A stretch of DNA of 64,000 nucleotides from CAXBDP01 sp964598395 (GCA_964598395.1 CAZRBW010000005.1:1-64000); one strand, 5' to 3'; positions 1 to 8,591 are shown, numbered from the stretch's first letter. Notes: generated by a model from the sequence alone, not told the origin. Made by a program: numbers and translations.

Positions 1-195
1 GATAGAACAGCTGATGGTTATGTAGGATTTATTCACCAAGCCCTATTCGATAATTACTTGAAAACGCATCATGACCCTGAGGAAATTGAATATTATCTAT
101 GTGGCCCTCCAATGATGAATGCAGCAGTATTGAAAATGCTGGATGACATGGGAGTTCCGCCAGAGAATATCCGTTTTGATGATTTTGGTGGTTAA
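1..195 (+). CDS. nqrF: Na+-translocating NADH:quinone reductase subunit F, C-terminal end
   Basis: The window opens inside a gene; only the last 64 codons are present, ending at the TAA at 193-195. NqrF is the NADH-oxidising FAD and 2Fe-2S subunit of the sodium-pumping NADH:quinone reductase in the inner membrane. The visible part is the end of the ferredoxin-NADP reductase-like NADH domain. It carries the motif YYLCGPPMMNAAV, the NqrF version of the conserved CGPP nicotinamide-site motif, and ends in the typical FDDFGG tail. The other nqr genes should lie just upstream of the window. A strong hairpin terminator follows, so this is the last gene of its operon. The identification rests on the CGPPMMNAAV motif and the tail and is quite secure despite the truncation. 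Confidence 0.9.
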   Translation, partial: DRTADGYVGFIHQALFDNYLKTHHDPEEIEYYLCGPPMMNAAVLKMLDDMGVPPENIRFDDFGG

Positions 196-215
196 TTTTT
201 GATTAAACAAAACAT

Positions 216-248
216 AAAAGGGAGAAGCGATTCTCCCTTTTGTTTTTT
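216..248 (+). terminator. Intrinsic terminator after nqrF
   Basis: A perfect 11-bp stem (216-226 paired with 231-241) with a GCGA tetraloop is followed by a T-rich run. It lies 20 bases after the nqrF stop codon and ends the nqr transcript. Confidence 0.85.
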
Positions 249-442
249 AGAGTAATATGATTTTCCATGATCTATTTGGAAAAACCCAAAGCTCCCGCTG
301 TTTTTCATAGTTTGACAGTGGATGGTTGCGATTTCGTAATCTTAGTATCAATTTTCATTAATTTTACTCAATGCTATAGCCATTAGAGTAAAGCTTCCCT
401 TAAAAAATTGTAAATTGAATTTTTACCAATAATTATAATCTT

Positions 443-1435
443 ATGGATCAAAAATCAGCTAATTTATTTGATGTTCCGCCAGAGTGGAATAAGTGGAAAA
501 AGCACATTGGCAAGATTGTCATTGGCTTTGTGCTTCTGCTAGTGGTTTTTTCATCCGTCAAAACTGTAGGCCCAGAAGAAGAAGGCATCGTGCTTTTCTT
601 CGGAAAATATAATCGCACAGTTTATCCAGGGTTGAATTTCATTGCTCCCTTGGGGATTGAAAGTATGCGAAAAATTCCTGTGCAGCGTCAGTTAAAGCAA
701 GAGTTTGGTTTCAGAACAACTACCGCAGGTCGTCAATCAGAATACTCCAAAGGTCCATACAGAGACGAATCGTTGATGCTTACTGGAGATTTGAATTTAT
801 CTGATGTAGAGTGGGTGGTTCAATACAGAATAAGCAACTCTTACAATTATCTATTCAAGGTACGTGATGCAGAAAAAACACTTCGTGATATGACTGAGGC
901 GATAATGCGAAAAGTGGTGGGAGACCGTACCGTAAATGAAGTGCTTACCGTTGGTAGACAGGAAGTGGCGAGTACTGTAGAAGTATTGTTGCAAGAAATG
1001 TGTGAAGAATATGAAAATGGCATCCGCATCGATCAAGTGGTATTGCAAGATGTGAATCCTCCAGAGCCTGTAAAGCCATCATTCAACGAAGTGAACGAAG
1101 CGCAGCAAATGCGTGAAACTTTGCTTAACCAAGCCGAAGCGGAATACAACAGAGTAATACCAAGAGCAAGAGGTGAGGCACTCGAAACCATTCAATTGGC
1201 AGAGGCATATTTATTCAATAGAGTGAATATTGCAAAAGGTGAAGCAAATCGTTTTACTAGTGTATTCGAAGAATACATAAAAGCTCCTCAGGTCACACGG
1301 AAAAGACTTTATTTGGAAACCATGGAGAGGGTACTTCCTAAACTTGGAAACAAAATCATAGTAGATGAAAAAGGGCAAAATGTATTGCCGCTTTTGAATA
1401 TCAATCAAATTAAAGAACAAGCGGGAGGAAATTGA
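443..1435 (+). CDS. hflK: HflK-like SPFH/band-7 protease modulator
   Basis: This 330-residue protein has a short cytoplasmic N-terminus, one membrane segment at about residues 23-43 and an SPFH/band-7 domain, followed by a helical, charged C-terminal part. With HflC it forms the periplasmic HflKC complex that surrounds and regulates the membrane AAA protease FtsH. The motif VGPEEEGIVLFFGKY at the start of the SPFH domain is typical of HflK. The next gene, hflC, begins two bases after its stop, so the two are co-transcribed and probably translationally coupled. The last codons contain a copy of the iterated octamer GCGGGAGG (1421-1428), which also forms the Shine-Dalgarno-like sequence of hflC. 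Start is the ATG at 443. Confidence 0.88.
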   Translation: MDQKSANLFDVPPEWNKWKKHIGKIVIGFVLLLVVFSSVKTVGPEEEGIVLFFGKYNRTVYPGLNFIAPLGIESMRKIPVQRQLKQEFGFRTTTAGRQSEYSKGPYRDESLMLTGDLNLSDVEWVVQYRISNSYNYLFKVRDAEKTLRDMTEAIMRKVVGDRTVNEVLTVGRQEVASTVEVLLQEMCEEYENGIRIDQVVLQDVNPPEPVKPSFNEVNEAQQMRETLLNQAEAEYNRVIPRARGEALETIQLAEAYLFNRVNIAKGEANRFTSVFEEYIKAPQVTRKRLYLETMERVLPKLGNKIIVDEKGQNVLPLLNINQIKEQAGGN

Positions 1436-1437
1436 TC

Positions 1438-2379
1438 ATGAAAACATCGACTATCATATTCATAATAGTAGGCTTTTTCATCTTTATAATTAGCGTTAAT
1501 AGCTTTTTTATACTTGATGAAACTCAACAAGCAATCGTTACCCAGTTTGGTAAGCCTGTAGGTGAGCCACGCACAAGTCCAGGACCTAATTTTAAGGTAC
1601 CTATCCTTCAAAAAGTGCAGTTTTTCGATAAGAGATATTTGGAGTGGGATGGAGATTCCAACCAAGTACCTACTAAGGACAAGAAATTCATCTTTGTAGA
1701 TGCGTATGCCCGCTGGGTAATCACTGATCCTTTGCAGTTTTTTATTCGCTTGAGAGACGAACGCTCAGGCCAAACTCGTCTTGATGATATCCTCGACGGT
1801 GAGACAAGAAACGCCGTGGCAAGTAATGATTTGCTTGATATAGTTCGGTCAAGTAATCGTGATCCAGAAGTTGTAGATGATGTAATGCAAGAAATTGATA
1901 AGCTTGAAGATATTTCTGTAGGACGTGAAGCTATCGAGAAATTAATTTTGGAAAGATCCAACTTACGTACAGCTGATTTGGGAATTCGTATTTTGGATTT
2001 CAGGTTCAAGCGCATCAATTATGTAGATGAAGTACGTGAGAGTATTTATCAGCGTATGATAAGTGAGCGTAAGCGTATAGCAGATCAATTTAGATCCGAA
2101 GGTCAAGGTGAAGCAAGACGTATTGCAGGTAATAAGGAGCGTGATCTGGCGCAAATCCAGTCTGAGGCAATACGAGAATCTGAGGAAATTCGCGGTCGTG
2201 CCGATGCCGAAGCTACGGCGATTTATGCCGAAGCTTATAATAAGAATGCTCAAACACGTGACCTTTATGAGTTTTTGCGTAGTATGGAAAGTTTTGAAAA
2301 AGCCCTTGACGATAAGACCTATTTGATTTTATCGACTGATAGTGATTTCTATAAATTCCTTAAACGTGGAGCAAATTAA
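1438..2379 (+). CDS. hflC: HflC-like SPFH/band-7 protease modulator
   Basis: This 313-residue protein is the partner of HflK in the FtsH-regulating HflKC complex. It has an N-terminal membrane anchor at about residues 5-25, then an SPFH domain starting with ETQQAIVTQFGKP, and a coiled-coil region rich in Glu, Arg and Ala (the RIAGNKERDLAQIQSEA area) typical of HflC. I place the start at the ATG at 1438; a TTG two codons earlier overlaps the hflK stop and is less likely. The purine-rich GGGAGGAA just upstream is a good ribosome-binding site and coincides with one copy of the iterated octamer. No terminator is obvious before the next gene 32 bp downstream, so read-through is possible. Confidence 0.88.
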   Translation: MKTSTIIFIIVGFFIFIISVNSFFILDETQQAIVTQFGKPVGEPRTSPGPNFKVPILQKVQFFDKRYLEWDGDSNQVPTKDKKFIFVDAYARWVITDPLQFFIRLRDERSGQTRLDDILDGETRNAVASNDLLDIVRSSNRDPEVVDDVMQEIDKLEDISVGREAIEKLILERSNLRTADLGIRILDFRFKRINYVDEVRESIYQRMISERKRIADQFRSEGQGEARRIAGNKERDLAQIQSEAIRESEEIRGRADAEATAIYAEAYNKNAQTRDLYEFLRSMESFEKALDDKTYLILSTDSDFYKFLKRGAN

Positions 2380-2411
2380 CTTACATCCATAAGTTTACAT
2401 CATTCTATCAA

Positions 2412-2843
2412 ATGAACGATTCAAATGAAACACAAGAGCCTCTGTTCCCTTTTTCGTACAGAGGCTTTTTAGGTATGATTGGAGCCTGGCACCTAGCTTG
2501 GGGCTTTTTTATTAGACAGTTTTCAGGAGCTTTCAGTGCGTGGATTACCCGCGATAGAGAATTCACTGCCGATTTTCTCCCCGAAGCAGGCCTTATTTTG
2601 ATGCTTTCTGGCTCCATATTATTTCTAGTTGCGGCATTTCCAATGCGCTACAGGGTGCTGCTAGTTTTTTGTGTACTGTCATTTCTGACCATTGGCGCCT
2701 TCCTATATACCGGTGCATTCGCAGGGCAAGCCACCAAGCAATTGTATTTTCACCTAATCAGCAATTATGTGCTTACATCCATTTTTCTGATTATCATCGG
2801 TATAAGAGCGCAAAAAGTAGCTAAAAGTATGAAGATGAGATAA
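2412..2843 (+). CDS. Conserved hypothetical four-helix membrane protein
   Basis: I do not recognise a named family for this 143-residue protein. It has four hydrophobic segments, at roughly residues 18-42, 58-78, 83-105 and 112-135, with short loops, and a short basic C-terminal tail. The pattern is that of a small integral inner-membrane protein. It starts 32 bp downstream of hflC on the same strand and may be read from the hflKC promoter, but nothing in the sequence ties it to FtsH regulation. The coding-like codon pattern, the ATG at 2412 and the membrane topology support a real gene. Confidence 0.6.
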   Translation: MNDSNETQEPLFPFSYRGFLGMIGAWHLAWGFFIRQFSGAFSAWITRDREFTADFLPEAGLILMLSGSILFLVAAFPMRYRVLLVFCVLSFLTIGAFLYTGAFAGQATKQLYFHLISNYVLTSIFLIIIGIRAQKVAKSMKMR

Positions 2844-2927
2844 GGGTGTTGGGTTTGGGTAGGAAAAGAAGGTGATGGGTTATGGGAGATGGGTTTTTGA
2901 ACTTTAGCTCTATAGGAACGACCTTTA

Positions 2928-2993
2928 ATTAGGAGGCTGGCTAATCGGATTACAAATCCTATTTATCCTTAATTCGACATTGCAAATGTCGAA
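2928..2993. repeat. REP-like cluster of short palindromes in an intergenic region
   Basis: The 319-bp gap from 2844 to 3162 has no gene. It contains a tight cluster of hairpins: a 5-bp stem at 2928-2945; GGATT-ACA-AATCC at 2947-2959; and a 9-bp perfect stem with a GCA loop at 2973-2993. A further weak hairpin lies at 3074-3087. Small trinucleotide-loop palindromes in pairs resemble REP/BIME units mobilised by RAYT transposases in Bacteroidota, but no RAYT gene is in this window. Just before them (2845-2900) is a G-rich stretch with repeated TGGGTT-like words. The REP assignment is inference. Confidence 0.4.
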
Positions 2994-3162
2994 CAGTTGT
3001 TGAAGTAAAATTGACAAATTGATTGTAAAAAGATAATAATCAATAATTTAATCTGCGTGTTCTGTATCCTGTCCAAGCGGAGGCTTGAAAAAGTGGTTTT
3101 GAATTTTTGAAATTCATAACCCATCCACAAAATAGTTTATCCTTTCTGATAAATGGTTTCTC

Positions 3163-3567
3163 TCAACTATGCAGCACACCCTCCATATCCAATTCTGGGA
3201 TATAGCGGATATTGGCTTCGGTGATCGTGTGGGCTAGGAAGACGAATTTCTTGTCAAATATTTTATCTAGAATATAATAGCTCACCCAATATTCATTATT
3301 GAGCTGAAACAAGGAAGGGTCTATACTTTCTACTAGGGCAATGCTCTGTTCTTGCAATTCCTTGATAGAATGTCTCAGCAAAGAGGTTTTCTTTTCTTCG
3401 CCATTTATGCTGCCATAACCTTTGCTAGTTATCAAAACAGTATTCAATTCGATGAGATTTTTATTGATGATATAAACGAACCAATCGAAGCTGCCTTCTA
3501 GGTTTTTCTTTCGCACTACCGCTAAGTGGACTCCCGTAACTGGCTCTATTTTCAGGTCTTTTTTCAT
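3163..3567 (-). CDS. Hypothetical protein downstream of lipB
   Basis: A 134-residue protein that I do not recognise. I choose the ATG at 3567, one base after the lipB stop codon, rather than an upstream ATG at 3594 that would overlap the end of lipB. The sequence is soluble-looking, with no signal peptide or membrane segment and a mix of beta and helical character (VHLAVVRKKN early, FDWFVYIINKN following, then YWVSYYILDKIFDKKFVF). The abutting position suggests translational coupling to lipB. It could be a small conserved Cytophagales protein of unknown role; there is no evidence that it takes part in lipoate metabolism. Confidence 0.6.
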   Translation of the reverse strand: MKKDLKIEPVTGVHLAVVRKKNLEGSFDWFVYIINKNLIELNTVLITSKGYGSINGEEKKTSLLRHSIKELQEQSIALVESIDPSLFQLNNEYWVSYYILDKIFDKKFVFLAHTITEANIRYIPELDMEGVLHS

Positions 3568-3568
3568 T

Positions 3569-4312
3569 TCAATTACTCTCCCATTCCATTTCAAACAAAT
3601 GGCCTATATGGTTTTTAAGTTTTTCTTCTACCTCTACCATATCGATTTCCTTACCCAATTCATTTTGCATGGAAGTCACAGCTTTGTCATCTATCCCGCA
3701 GGGAACGATATGGTTGAAATAGCTTAGATCTGTGTTCACATTAAAAGCAAATCCGTGCATAGTCACCCAGCGGCTACTTTTTACGCCCATAGCACAGATT
3801 TTACGTGGATTCCAAACTTGACCGTTTAGTGGATAGTTTTGGTCTATGTCTATCCACACTCCAGTAAGGCCATCAATCCTCCCGCTTTTTATACCATATT
3901 CGGATAAGGTGTGGATTACTGCTTCTTCAAGTAGCCGCAGATATTTATGAATATCAGTAAAGAAATTTTCCAAGTCTAATAACGGATAACCAACTATTTG
4001 GCCCGGCCCATGATAGGTAATATCTCCACCTCTATTTATTTTGTAATAGCGAGCATTATGCTTTTGGAGACCCTCCTCATTTAATAGCAAATGGCTCTCT
4101 TTGCCGCTTTTGCCCAATGTATATACGTGAGGGTGCTCTACAAAAAGAAGGTAATTTTCCGTAGGTAATTGCGCTTGTGGCTCCACCTTTCTGTTAGCAA
4201 TTTTCAAGTCGACCGTTTCCTTAAACAGCACTTCTTGATAATCCCATGCTTCTTGATAGTCCATCCTGCCCAAGTGGCGGAATTGCACCTTCTTATTTAT
4301 CAAATGATTCAT
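3569..4312 (-). CDS. lipB: Lipoyl(octanoyl) transferase LipB
   Basis: LipB moves an octanoyl group from acyl carrier protein to the lipoyl domains of 2-oxoacid dehydrogenases and GcvH, the first step of endogenous lipoate synthesis. The 247-residue protein has the BPL/LplA/LipB fold with the family signature RGGDITYHGPGQ at residues 94-105, the conserved lysine in the KICAMGVK region (K171) and the acyl-accepting cysteine in HIVPCGI (C205). It carries an N-terminal extension of about 20 residues relative to the E. coli enzyme. Its substrates would include OdhB, encoded about 6 kb away. The octamer GCGGGAGG at 3878-3885 is used here in the sense direction as codons for Ser-Gly-Arg. Confidence 0.95.
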   Translation of the reverse strand: MNHLINKKVQFRHLGRMDYQEAWDYQEVLFKETVDLKIANRKVEPQAQLPTENYLLFVEHPHVYTLGKSGKESHLLLNEEGLQKHNARYYKINRGGDITYHGPGQIVGYPLLDLENFFTDIHKYLRLLEEAVIHTLSEYGIKSGRIDGLTGVWIDIDQNYPLNGQVWNPRKICAMGVKSSRWVTMHGFAFNVNTDLSYFNHIVPCGIDDKAVTSMQNELGKEIDMVEVEEKLKNHIGHLFEMEWESN

Positions 4313-4349
4313 AGGTTTTCAATTTAGCGAAAGATTTCCATTAGCATCT

Positions 4350-4907
4350 CTAAAGCCGCTGCACGAGTCTATAAAAATCGATCATGGTTTTTCTGAATAT
4401 TTCTCGATCTTCATTTCGGCTGAATAATGGCCAAGATTCACCATCGGCATGAATTTTCATTGATTGCATATCGAGCAAATTTTGGTAGATCTTATCAGTA
4501 AATCGGGTGTGATTGTCCTTGTTGCCATATACAAAATCCGCTTTTTGCTCACCAAGCTTTTGATCATCCCAAGTCACTCTTATGGTATCTCCCACACTGT
4601 AAAATGAGTTTGGTTCTATGATGATATAAGCTTCGTCTTGCAACCAATTGTTGACCAATGCCAAATTAAGTACAGGATAATCCTCTGTGGAATTTCTGTT
4701 TTTCATTCGGTAAACATCGATTTTGGCTTCAGGTAGAGTTTGCTTGTCGTAATAACTTGCGCGCACATTCCGGAAAAATAGTTTGGAAGCATCGTTTGAT
4801 TTGTAAACGAGATTCTCAGTATCTATCGATCTGGACTTGTCTGGATTACAAGCAAAACTGAAAAGGATAAGAAAGAAGAATAAGCAGCTTTTCCACATAA
4901 TAGACAT
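4350..4907 (-). CDS. Putative lipoprotein, unknown function
   Basis: A 185-residue protein with an N-terminal hydrophobic stretch ending in the lipobox LFSFAC, so it should be exported and lipidated at the cysteine near residue 20. The mature part is polar and mixed alpha/beta. I do not recognise the family. Two in-frame ATG codons are possible, at 4907 and 4898; both give the same mature protein. It lies between lipB and the DUF4834 gene, on the same strand as both, with 40-bp gaps. The gap upstream of it (4908-4948) holds one of the three intergenic copies of the iterated octamer, at 4938-4945. Confidence 0.65.
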   Translation of the reverse strand: MSIMWKSCLFFFLILFSFACNPDKSRSIDTENLVYKSNDASKLFFRNVRASYYDKQTLPEAKIDVYRMKNRNSTEDYPVLNLALVNNWLQDEAYIIIEPNSFYSVGDTIRVTWDDQKLGEQKADFVYGNKDNHTRFTDKIYQNLLDMQSMKIHADGESWPLFSRNEDREIFRKTMIDFYRLVQRL

Positions 4908-4948
4908 ACCATGTTGGAGTAGAATAGTTTTGAAAAAGCGGGAGGAAA

Positions 4949-5188
4949 TTATTTTACTTCTTCGTATTCGATATAATCACCACCTCTGAAGTTCTTTCCC
5001 TTTTTACCTTTTGGCGGCACGTAATCTACTTTCACATTTCCATCTGCCGGACGTGCACCAGTGGAATTATAATTGCCCGCTGAGCTTTGAAAATTCTTGT
5101 ACAGTTTTTTCAAAACCCAACGGAACATAAAACCTAGGAGATAAAGTACTCCAAAGGTGATAAGTAAAAATTTTAGTAAAAAACCCAT
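4949..5188 (-). CDS. DUF4834 family small membrane protein
   Basis: A 79-residue protein with one N-terminal membrane helix (residues 3-22, beginning MGFLLKFLLITFGVLYLLG) followed by a basic juxtamembrane segment and a disordered Gly/Lys/Asp-rich tail. This architecture and the opening match the DUF4834 family of Bacteroidota, whose function is unknown. It starts 3 bp after the carB stop codon on the same strand and is almost certainly co-transcribed with carB. Its C-terminal segment VKVDYVPPKGKKGKNFRGG is hydrophilic and probably cytoplasmic. Confidence 0.7.
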   Translation of the reverse strand: MGFLLKFLLITFGVLYLLGFMFRWVLKKLYKNFQSSAGNYNSTGARPADGNVKVDYVPPKGKKGKNFRGGDYIEYEEVK

Positions 5189-5191
5189 CTA

Positions 5192-8005
5192 TTATCTACT
5201 CAAATACAGATTTCTCTCGGCGAATATTTTCAAGAAGTAATCGTCCATTAGGTCGTCAATAAAATAAATTGCTTCACCAGTCGATTTCATTTCTGGACCT
5301 AGTTCCTTATTTACATTTGGAAATTTGTCGAAAGAGAATACTGGAACTTTGATCGCATACCCTTTTTTGGTTGGGTTGAAGTCAAAGTCAGTCACCTTTT
5401 TCTCGCCAAGCATCACCTTCGTTGCATAATTTACATAAGGCTCATCGTAAGCTTTACAGATAAATGGAACGGTACGAGAGGCACGTGGGTTCGCTTCGAT
5501 GATATAAACTTTATCGTTCTTTATAGCAAACTGAATATTGATCAGTCCAACTGTATTGAGAGCTAGAGCAATTTTGTGTGTGTATCGCTCGATTTGCTGA
5601 ATCACAAAGTCGCCCAAATTGTATGGAGGCAACACTGCATAAGAATCGCCAGAGTGAATTCCAGCGGGCTCAATATGCTGCATTATGCCAATGATATATA
5701 CATTTTCGCCATCGCAAATTGCATCTGCTTCGGCTTCAATAGCTCCTTCGAGGAAATGATCAAGCAATACTCTGTTGCCAGGAATATCACGCATTATTTC
5801 AATTACGTGGGTTTCGAGCTCCTGTTCGTTTATCACGATTTTCATGCTTTGGCCACCAAGTACATAAGATGGGCGCACAAGCAATGGAAATCCGAGCTCT
5901 TTGGACAAGGTAATTGCAGATTCTGCATCTTCAATTACACCAAAATTAGGATATGGGATATCGTTTTCTTTGAGTAATGTAGAGAACCTACCTCTATCTT
6001 CGGCCAAATCGAGCGAAGTAAAGTCAGTGCCTAATATCTTGATACCAAACTTGTGAAGCTTTTCAGCCAGCTTCAGGGCAGTTTGTCCTCCAAGCTGCAC
6101 GATTACGCCTTCAGGCTTTTCATGCTTTATAATGTCGAAAATATGCTCCCAAAATACAGGCTCGAAGTAAAGTTTATCCGCAATATCGAAGTCTGTGGAA
6201 ACCGTTTCAGGGTTGCAATTGATCATGATGGTTTCGTAACCACACTCTTTTGCAGCTAGGATTCCATGTACACACGAATAATCAAACTCAATACCTTGAC
6301 CAATTCTGTTTGGTCCAGAACCTAGTACGACTACTTTTTTGCGATCCGTTACAATCGATTCATTTTCTTCTTCGAAAGAGGAATAGAAATAAGGAGTTTT
6401 TGCTTCAAATTCGGCAGCACAAGTATCCACCATTTTGAATACTCTGTTGATGCCCATATCAACTCTTTTCTGATGCAATTCGCTTTCAAGGCAATCTACC
6501 AAATGGGCGATTTGTCTATCGGCATATCCTTTTTTCTTTGCAGTAAGAAGCAATTCTCTTGGCATAGTTTCCAGCGAGAACTTCTCCATTTCCTTGTCTA
6601 AGGCTACCAATTCCTCTATTTGCATCAAAAACCATTTATCAATCTTAGTTAGATTTTGGATGGTTTTGAATGGAACTCCTAATTTGAAGGCATCATATAT
6701 ATGGAATAATCTATTCCAGCTTGGGTGTTTCAGGCTGTATAGTATAGCTTCTCTGTCGGTCAATTCTTTGCCATCCGCACCTAATCCGTTTCTCTTAATT
6801 TCTAGCGATTGACAGGCTTTTTGGAGCGCTTCTTGGAAATTGCGACCAATGCCCATCACTTCACCCACAGACTTCATCTGCAAGCCGAGTGATTTATCTA
6901 CGCCTTTGAATTTATCGAAATTCCAGCGAGGGATTTTCACAATCACATAGTCAATGGCTGGCTCAAAATACGCCGATGTTGTCTTTGTGATTGAATTTTT
7001 CAGTTCGTCTAGATTATAGCCAATAGCAAGCTTGGCAGCCACTTTTGCAATTGGGTAGCCAGTAGCTTTGGATGCTAATGCTGATGATCTTGAAACTCTT
7101 GGATTGATCTCAATACCTACAATTTGGTCATCTTCTGGGTTTACCGCGAACTGCACGTTACATCCTCCCGCAAATTGACCAATGCCATTCATCATTTTGA
7201 TGGCAAGGTTTCTCATATTTTGATAGACCGTATCTGGCAATGTCATAGCAGGAGCCACTGTGATGGAATCGCCTGTATGCACACCCATTGGGTCAAAATT
7301 TTCTATCGAACAGATAATGATGACATTACCTTTATTATCTCTTAAAAGCTCAAGTTCGTATTCCTTCCAACCCAAGATACTTTGCTCTACCAATACCTCA
7401 TGTATTGGTGAAGCATGCAAGCCGCGTGTTAGGGCTTTTTCAAAATCTTCTGCTGAGTTTACAAAACCACCACCAGAACCACCTAATGTGTAGGATGGAC
7501 GAATTACCAGTGGAAAACCTATTCTTTGAGCAATTTCATTTCCTTGCAAAAAGGATGTGGCAGTTTCTCCTTCGCATACATTCACATCCAATCTCTTCAT
7601 CAGCAATCTGAATTTCTCACGATCTTCAGTGGTTTCGATAGCTTTGATATCCACACCAATTATCCTGACATTATATTTTTTCCAGATTCCGGCATTTTCA
7701 CAATCGATGGCTAGATTCAGAGCCGTTTGGCCGCCCATGGTTGGAAGTACCGCATCAATTTGATGTTTTTCTAGAATCTCAATGATGGATTTTTTATCGA
7801 GAGGTTTCAGGTAAACATGATCTGCGGTAACCTTATCAGTCATGATGGTGGCTGGGTTACTATTGATAAGGATTACTTCAATTCCTTCTTCTCTGAGGGA
7901 TCTGGCAGCTTGACTACCAGCGTAGTCGAATTCGCATGCTTGGCCAATAACTATGGGGCCACTACCGATAATTAGGATGGATTTGAGACTTTTGTCTTTA
8001 GGCAT
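5192..8005 (-). CDS. carB: Carbamoyl-phosphate synthase large subunit, short form
   Basis: CarB makes carbamoyl phosphate from bicarbonate, ammonia (from the CarA glutaminase) and two ATP, feeding pyrimidine and arginine synthesis. The 937 residues contain the two tandem ATP-grasp synthetase halves, each opening with a Rossmann-like pre-ATP-grasp motif (ILIIGSGPIVIGQACEFDYA at the start; VVVLGSGPNRIGQGIEFDYS at about residue 560). The protein ends soon after the second half (ELGPEMKSTGEAIYFIDDLM), so the MGS-like regulatory domain of about 130 residues found in the 1073-residue E. coli enzyme, which binds UMP, IMP and ornithine, is absent. This short form is, as far as I know, usual in Bacteroidota. 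carA is not in the window. A good promoter box lies 37 bp upstream. Confidence 0.95.
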   Translation of the reverse strand: MPKDKSLKSILIIGSGPIVIGQACEFDYAGSQAARSLREEGIEVILINSNPATIMTDKVTADHVYLKPLDKKSIIEILEKHQIDAVLPTMGGQTALNLAIDCENAGIWKKYNVRIIGVDIKAIETTEDREKFRLLMKRLDVNVCEGETATSFLQGNEIAQRIGFPLVIRPSYTLGGSGGGFVNSAEDFEKALTRGLHASPIHEVLVEQSILGWKEYELELLRDNKGNVIIICSIENFDPMGVHTGDSITVAPAMTLPDTVYQNMRNLAIKMMNGIGQFAGGCNVQFAVNPEDDQIVGIEINPRVSRSSALASKATGYPIAKVAAKLAIGYNLDELKNSITKTTSAYFEPAIDYVIVKIPRWNFDKFKGVDKSLGLQMKSVGEVMGIGRNFQEALQKACQSLEIKRNGLGADGKELTDREAILYSLKHPSWNRLFHIYDAFKLGVPFKTIQNLTKIDKWFLMQIEELVALDKEMEKFSLETMPRELLLTAKKKGYADRQIAHLVDCLESELHQKRVDMGINRVFKMVDTCAAEFEAKTPYFYSSFEEENESIVTDRKKVVVLGSGPNRIGQGIEFDYSCVHGILAAKECGYETIMINCNPETVSTDFDIADKLYFEPVFWEHIFDIIKHEKPEGVIVQLGGQTALKLAEKLHKFGIKILGTDFTSLDLAEDRGRFSTLLKENDIPYPNFGVIEDAESAITLSKELGFPLLVRPSYVLGGQSMKIVINEQELETHVIEIMRDIPGNRVLLDHFLEGAIEAEADAICDGENVYIIGIMQHIEPAGIHSGDSYAVLPPYNLGDFVIQQIERYTHKIALALNTVGLINIQFAIKNDKVYIIEANPRASRTVPFICKAYDEPYVNYATKVMLGEKKVTDFDFNPTKKGYAIKVPVFSFDKFPNVNKELGPEMKSTGEAIYFIDDLMDDYFLKIFAERNLYLSR

Positions 8006-8041
8006 TTTTTAAGAGTAGGTATAGGTATTGATAAATTGGTC

Positions 8042-8049
8042 CAAAGTTA
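8042..8049 (-). promoter_or_regulatory. Bacteroidota-type -7 box upstream of carB
   Basis: On the minus strand this reads TAACTTTG, a match to the Bacteroidota sigma-ABfr consensus TAnnTTTG. It sits 37 bases upstream of the carB ATG. A clear -33 TTG at ideal spacing was not found. Confidence 0.5.
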
Positions 8050-8143
8050 TGGTTTAATGCCCATTATTAAAACCCAAAATTTGAAGTATTGCTCATTCAT
8101 TTCAAGATAATTGTTTTACTTTGGCCTAAACAATATAATTCTC

Positions 8144-8530
8144 ATGAAATCTATTAAATCATTAATTTTCATTGCCTTTCTTGTGGCGATGTTCGTTGGC
8201 TGTGCTGGCACAAAATCAACTACTTCTGCAGTCGAATTCAGTCCTGCAGGTTCTTGGACTACAACAATTGCAGGAACGCCATTAGGAAATTTGAATGGTA
8301 ACATGCAATTGAATTCAGCTGGTGAAGCTTGGAGTGGTGATTTGGAAGCAACAGGTTATGGTACTTTCAAACTGAATAACATCAAGATTGCAGAACGCAA
8401 AATGACGGCAACTTTTAATTTTCAAGGTTTTGATGTAGAGGTAGAAGGTGATTTTGTTGATGATGATAATTTGAAGGGGAATGTTTATGCAATGGGTGAT
8501 AGCTTCCCATTCACTGCCAAACGCCAATAA
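8144..8530 (+). CDS. Small lipoprotein, unknown function
   Basis: A 128-residue protein with a hydrophobic signal segment and lipobox MFVGCAGT, placing it as a lipoprotein. The mature region is short, beta-rich and regular: a GSWTTTIAGTPLGNLNG segment, then alternating strands ending in GDSFPFTAKRQ, resembling a small beta-barrel or lipocalin-like fold, but I cannot name the family. I choose the ATG at 8144, which gives a normal signal peptide; an upstream ATG at 8111 would add eleven unlikely residues. It is a single-gene unit bounded by a strong terminator, divergent from carB. Confidence 0.65.
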   Translation: MKSIKSLIFIAFLVAMFVGCAGTKSTTSAVEFSPAGSWTTTIAGTPLGNLNGNMQLNSAGEAWSGDLEATGYGTFKLNNIKIAERKMTATFNFQGFDVEVEGDFVDDDNLKGNVYAMGDSFPFTAKRQ

Positions 8531-8534
8531 AAAC

Positions 8535-8565
8535 AAAGCTGGCTCAAATCAATGAGCCAGCTTTT
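8535..8565. terminator. Bidirectional terminator between the lipoprotein gene and lpdA
   Basis: A perfect 12-bp stem (8535-8546 with 8553-8564) with a 6-base loop is flanked by A and T runs, so it can stop transcription of the plus-strand lipoprotein gene and of the minus-strand lpdA. Confidence 0.85.
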
Positions 8566-8591
8566 ATATTCTATTATAAACTGATTGGAGC

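Noticed and set aside
3163..3594. Longer start for the gene after lipB at 3594
   Set aside because: It would overlap the end of lipB by 26 bp; the ATG at 3567 abuts the lipB stop and is more natural.
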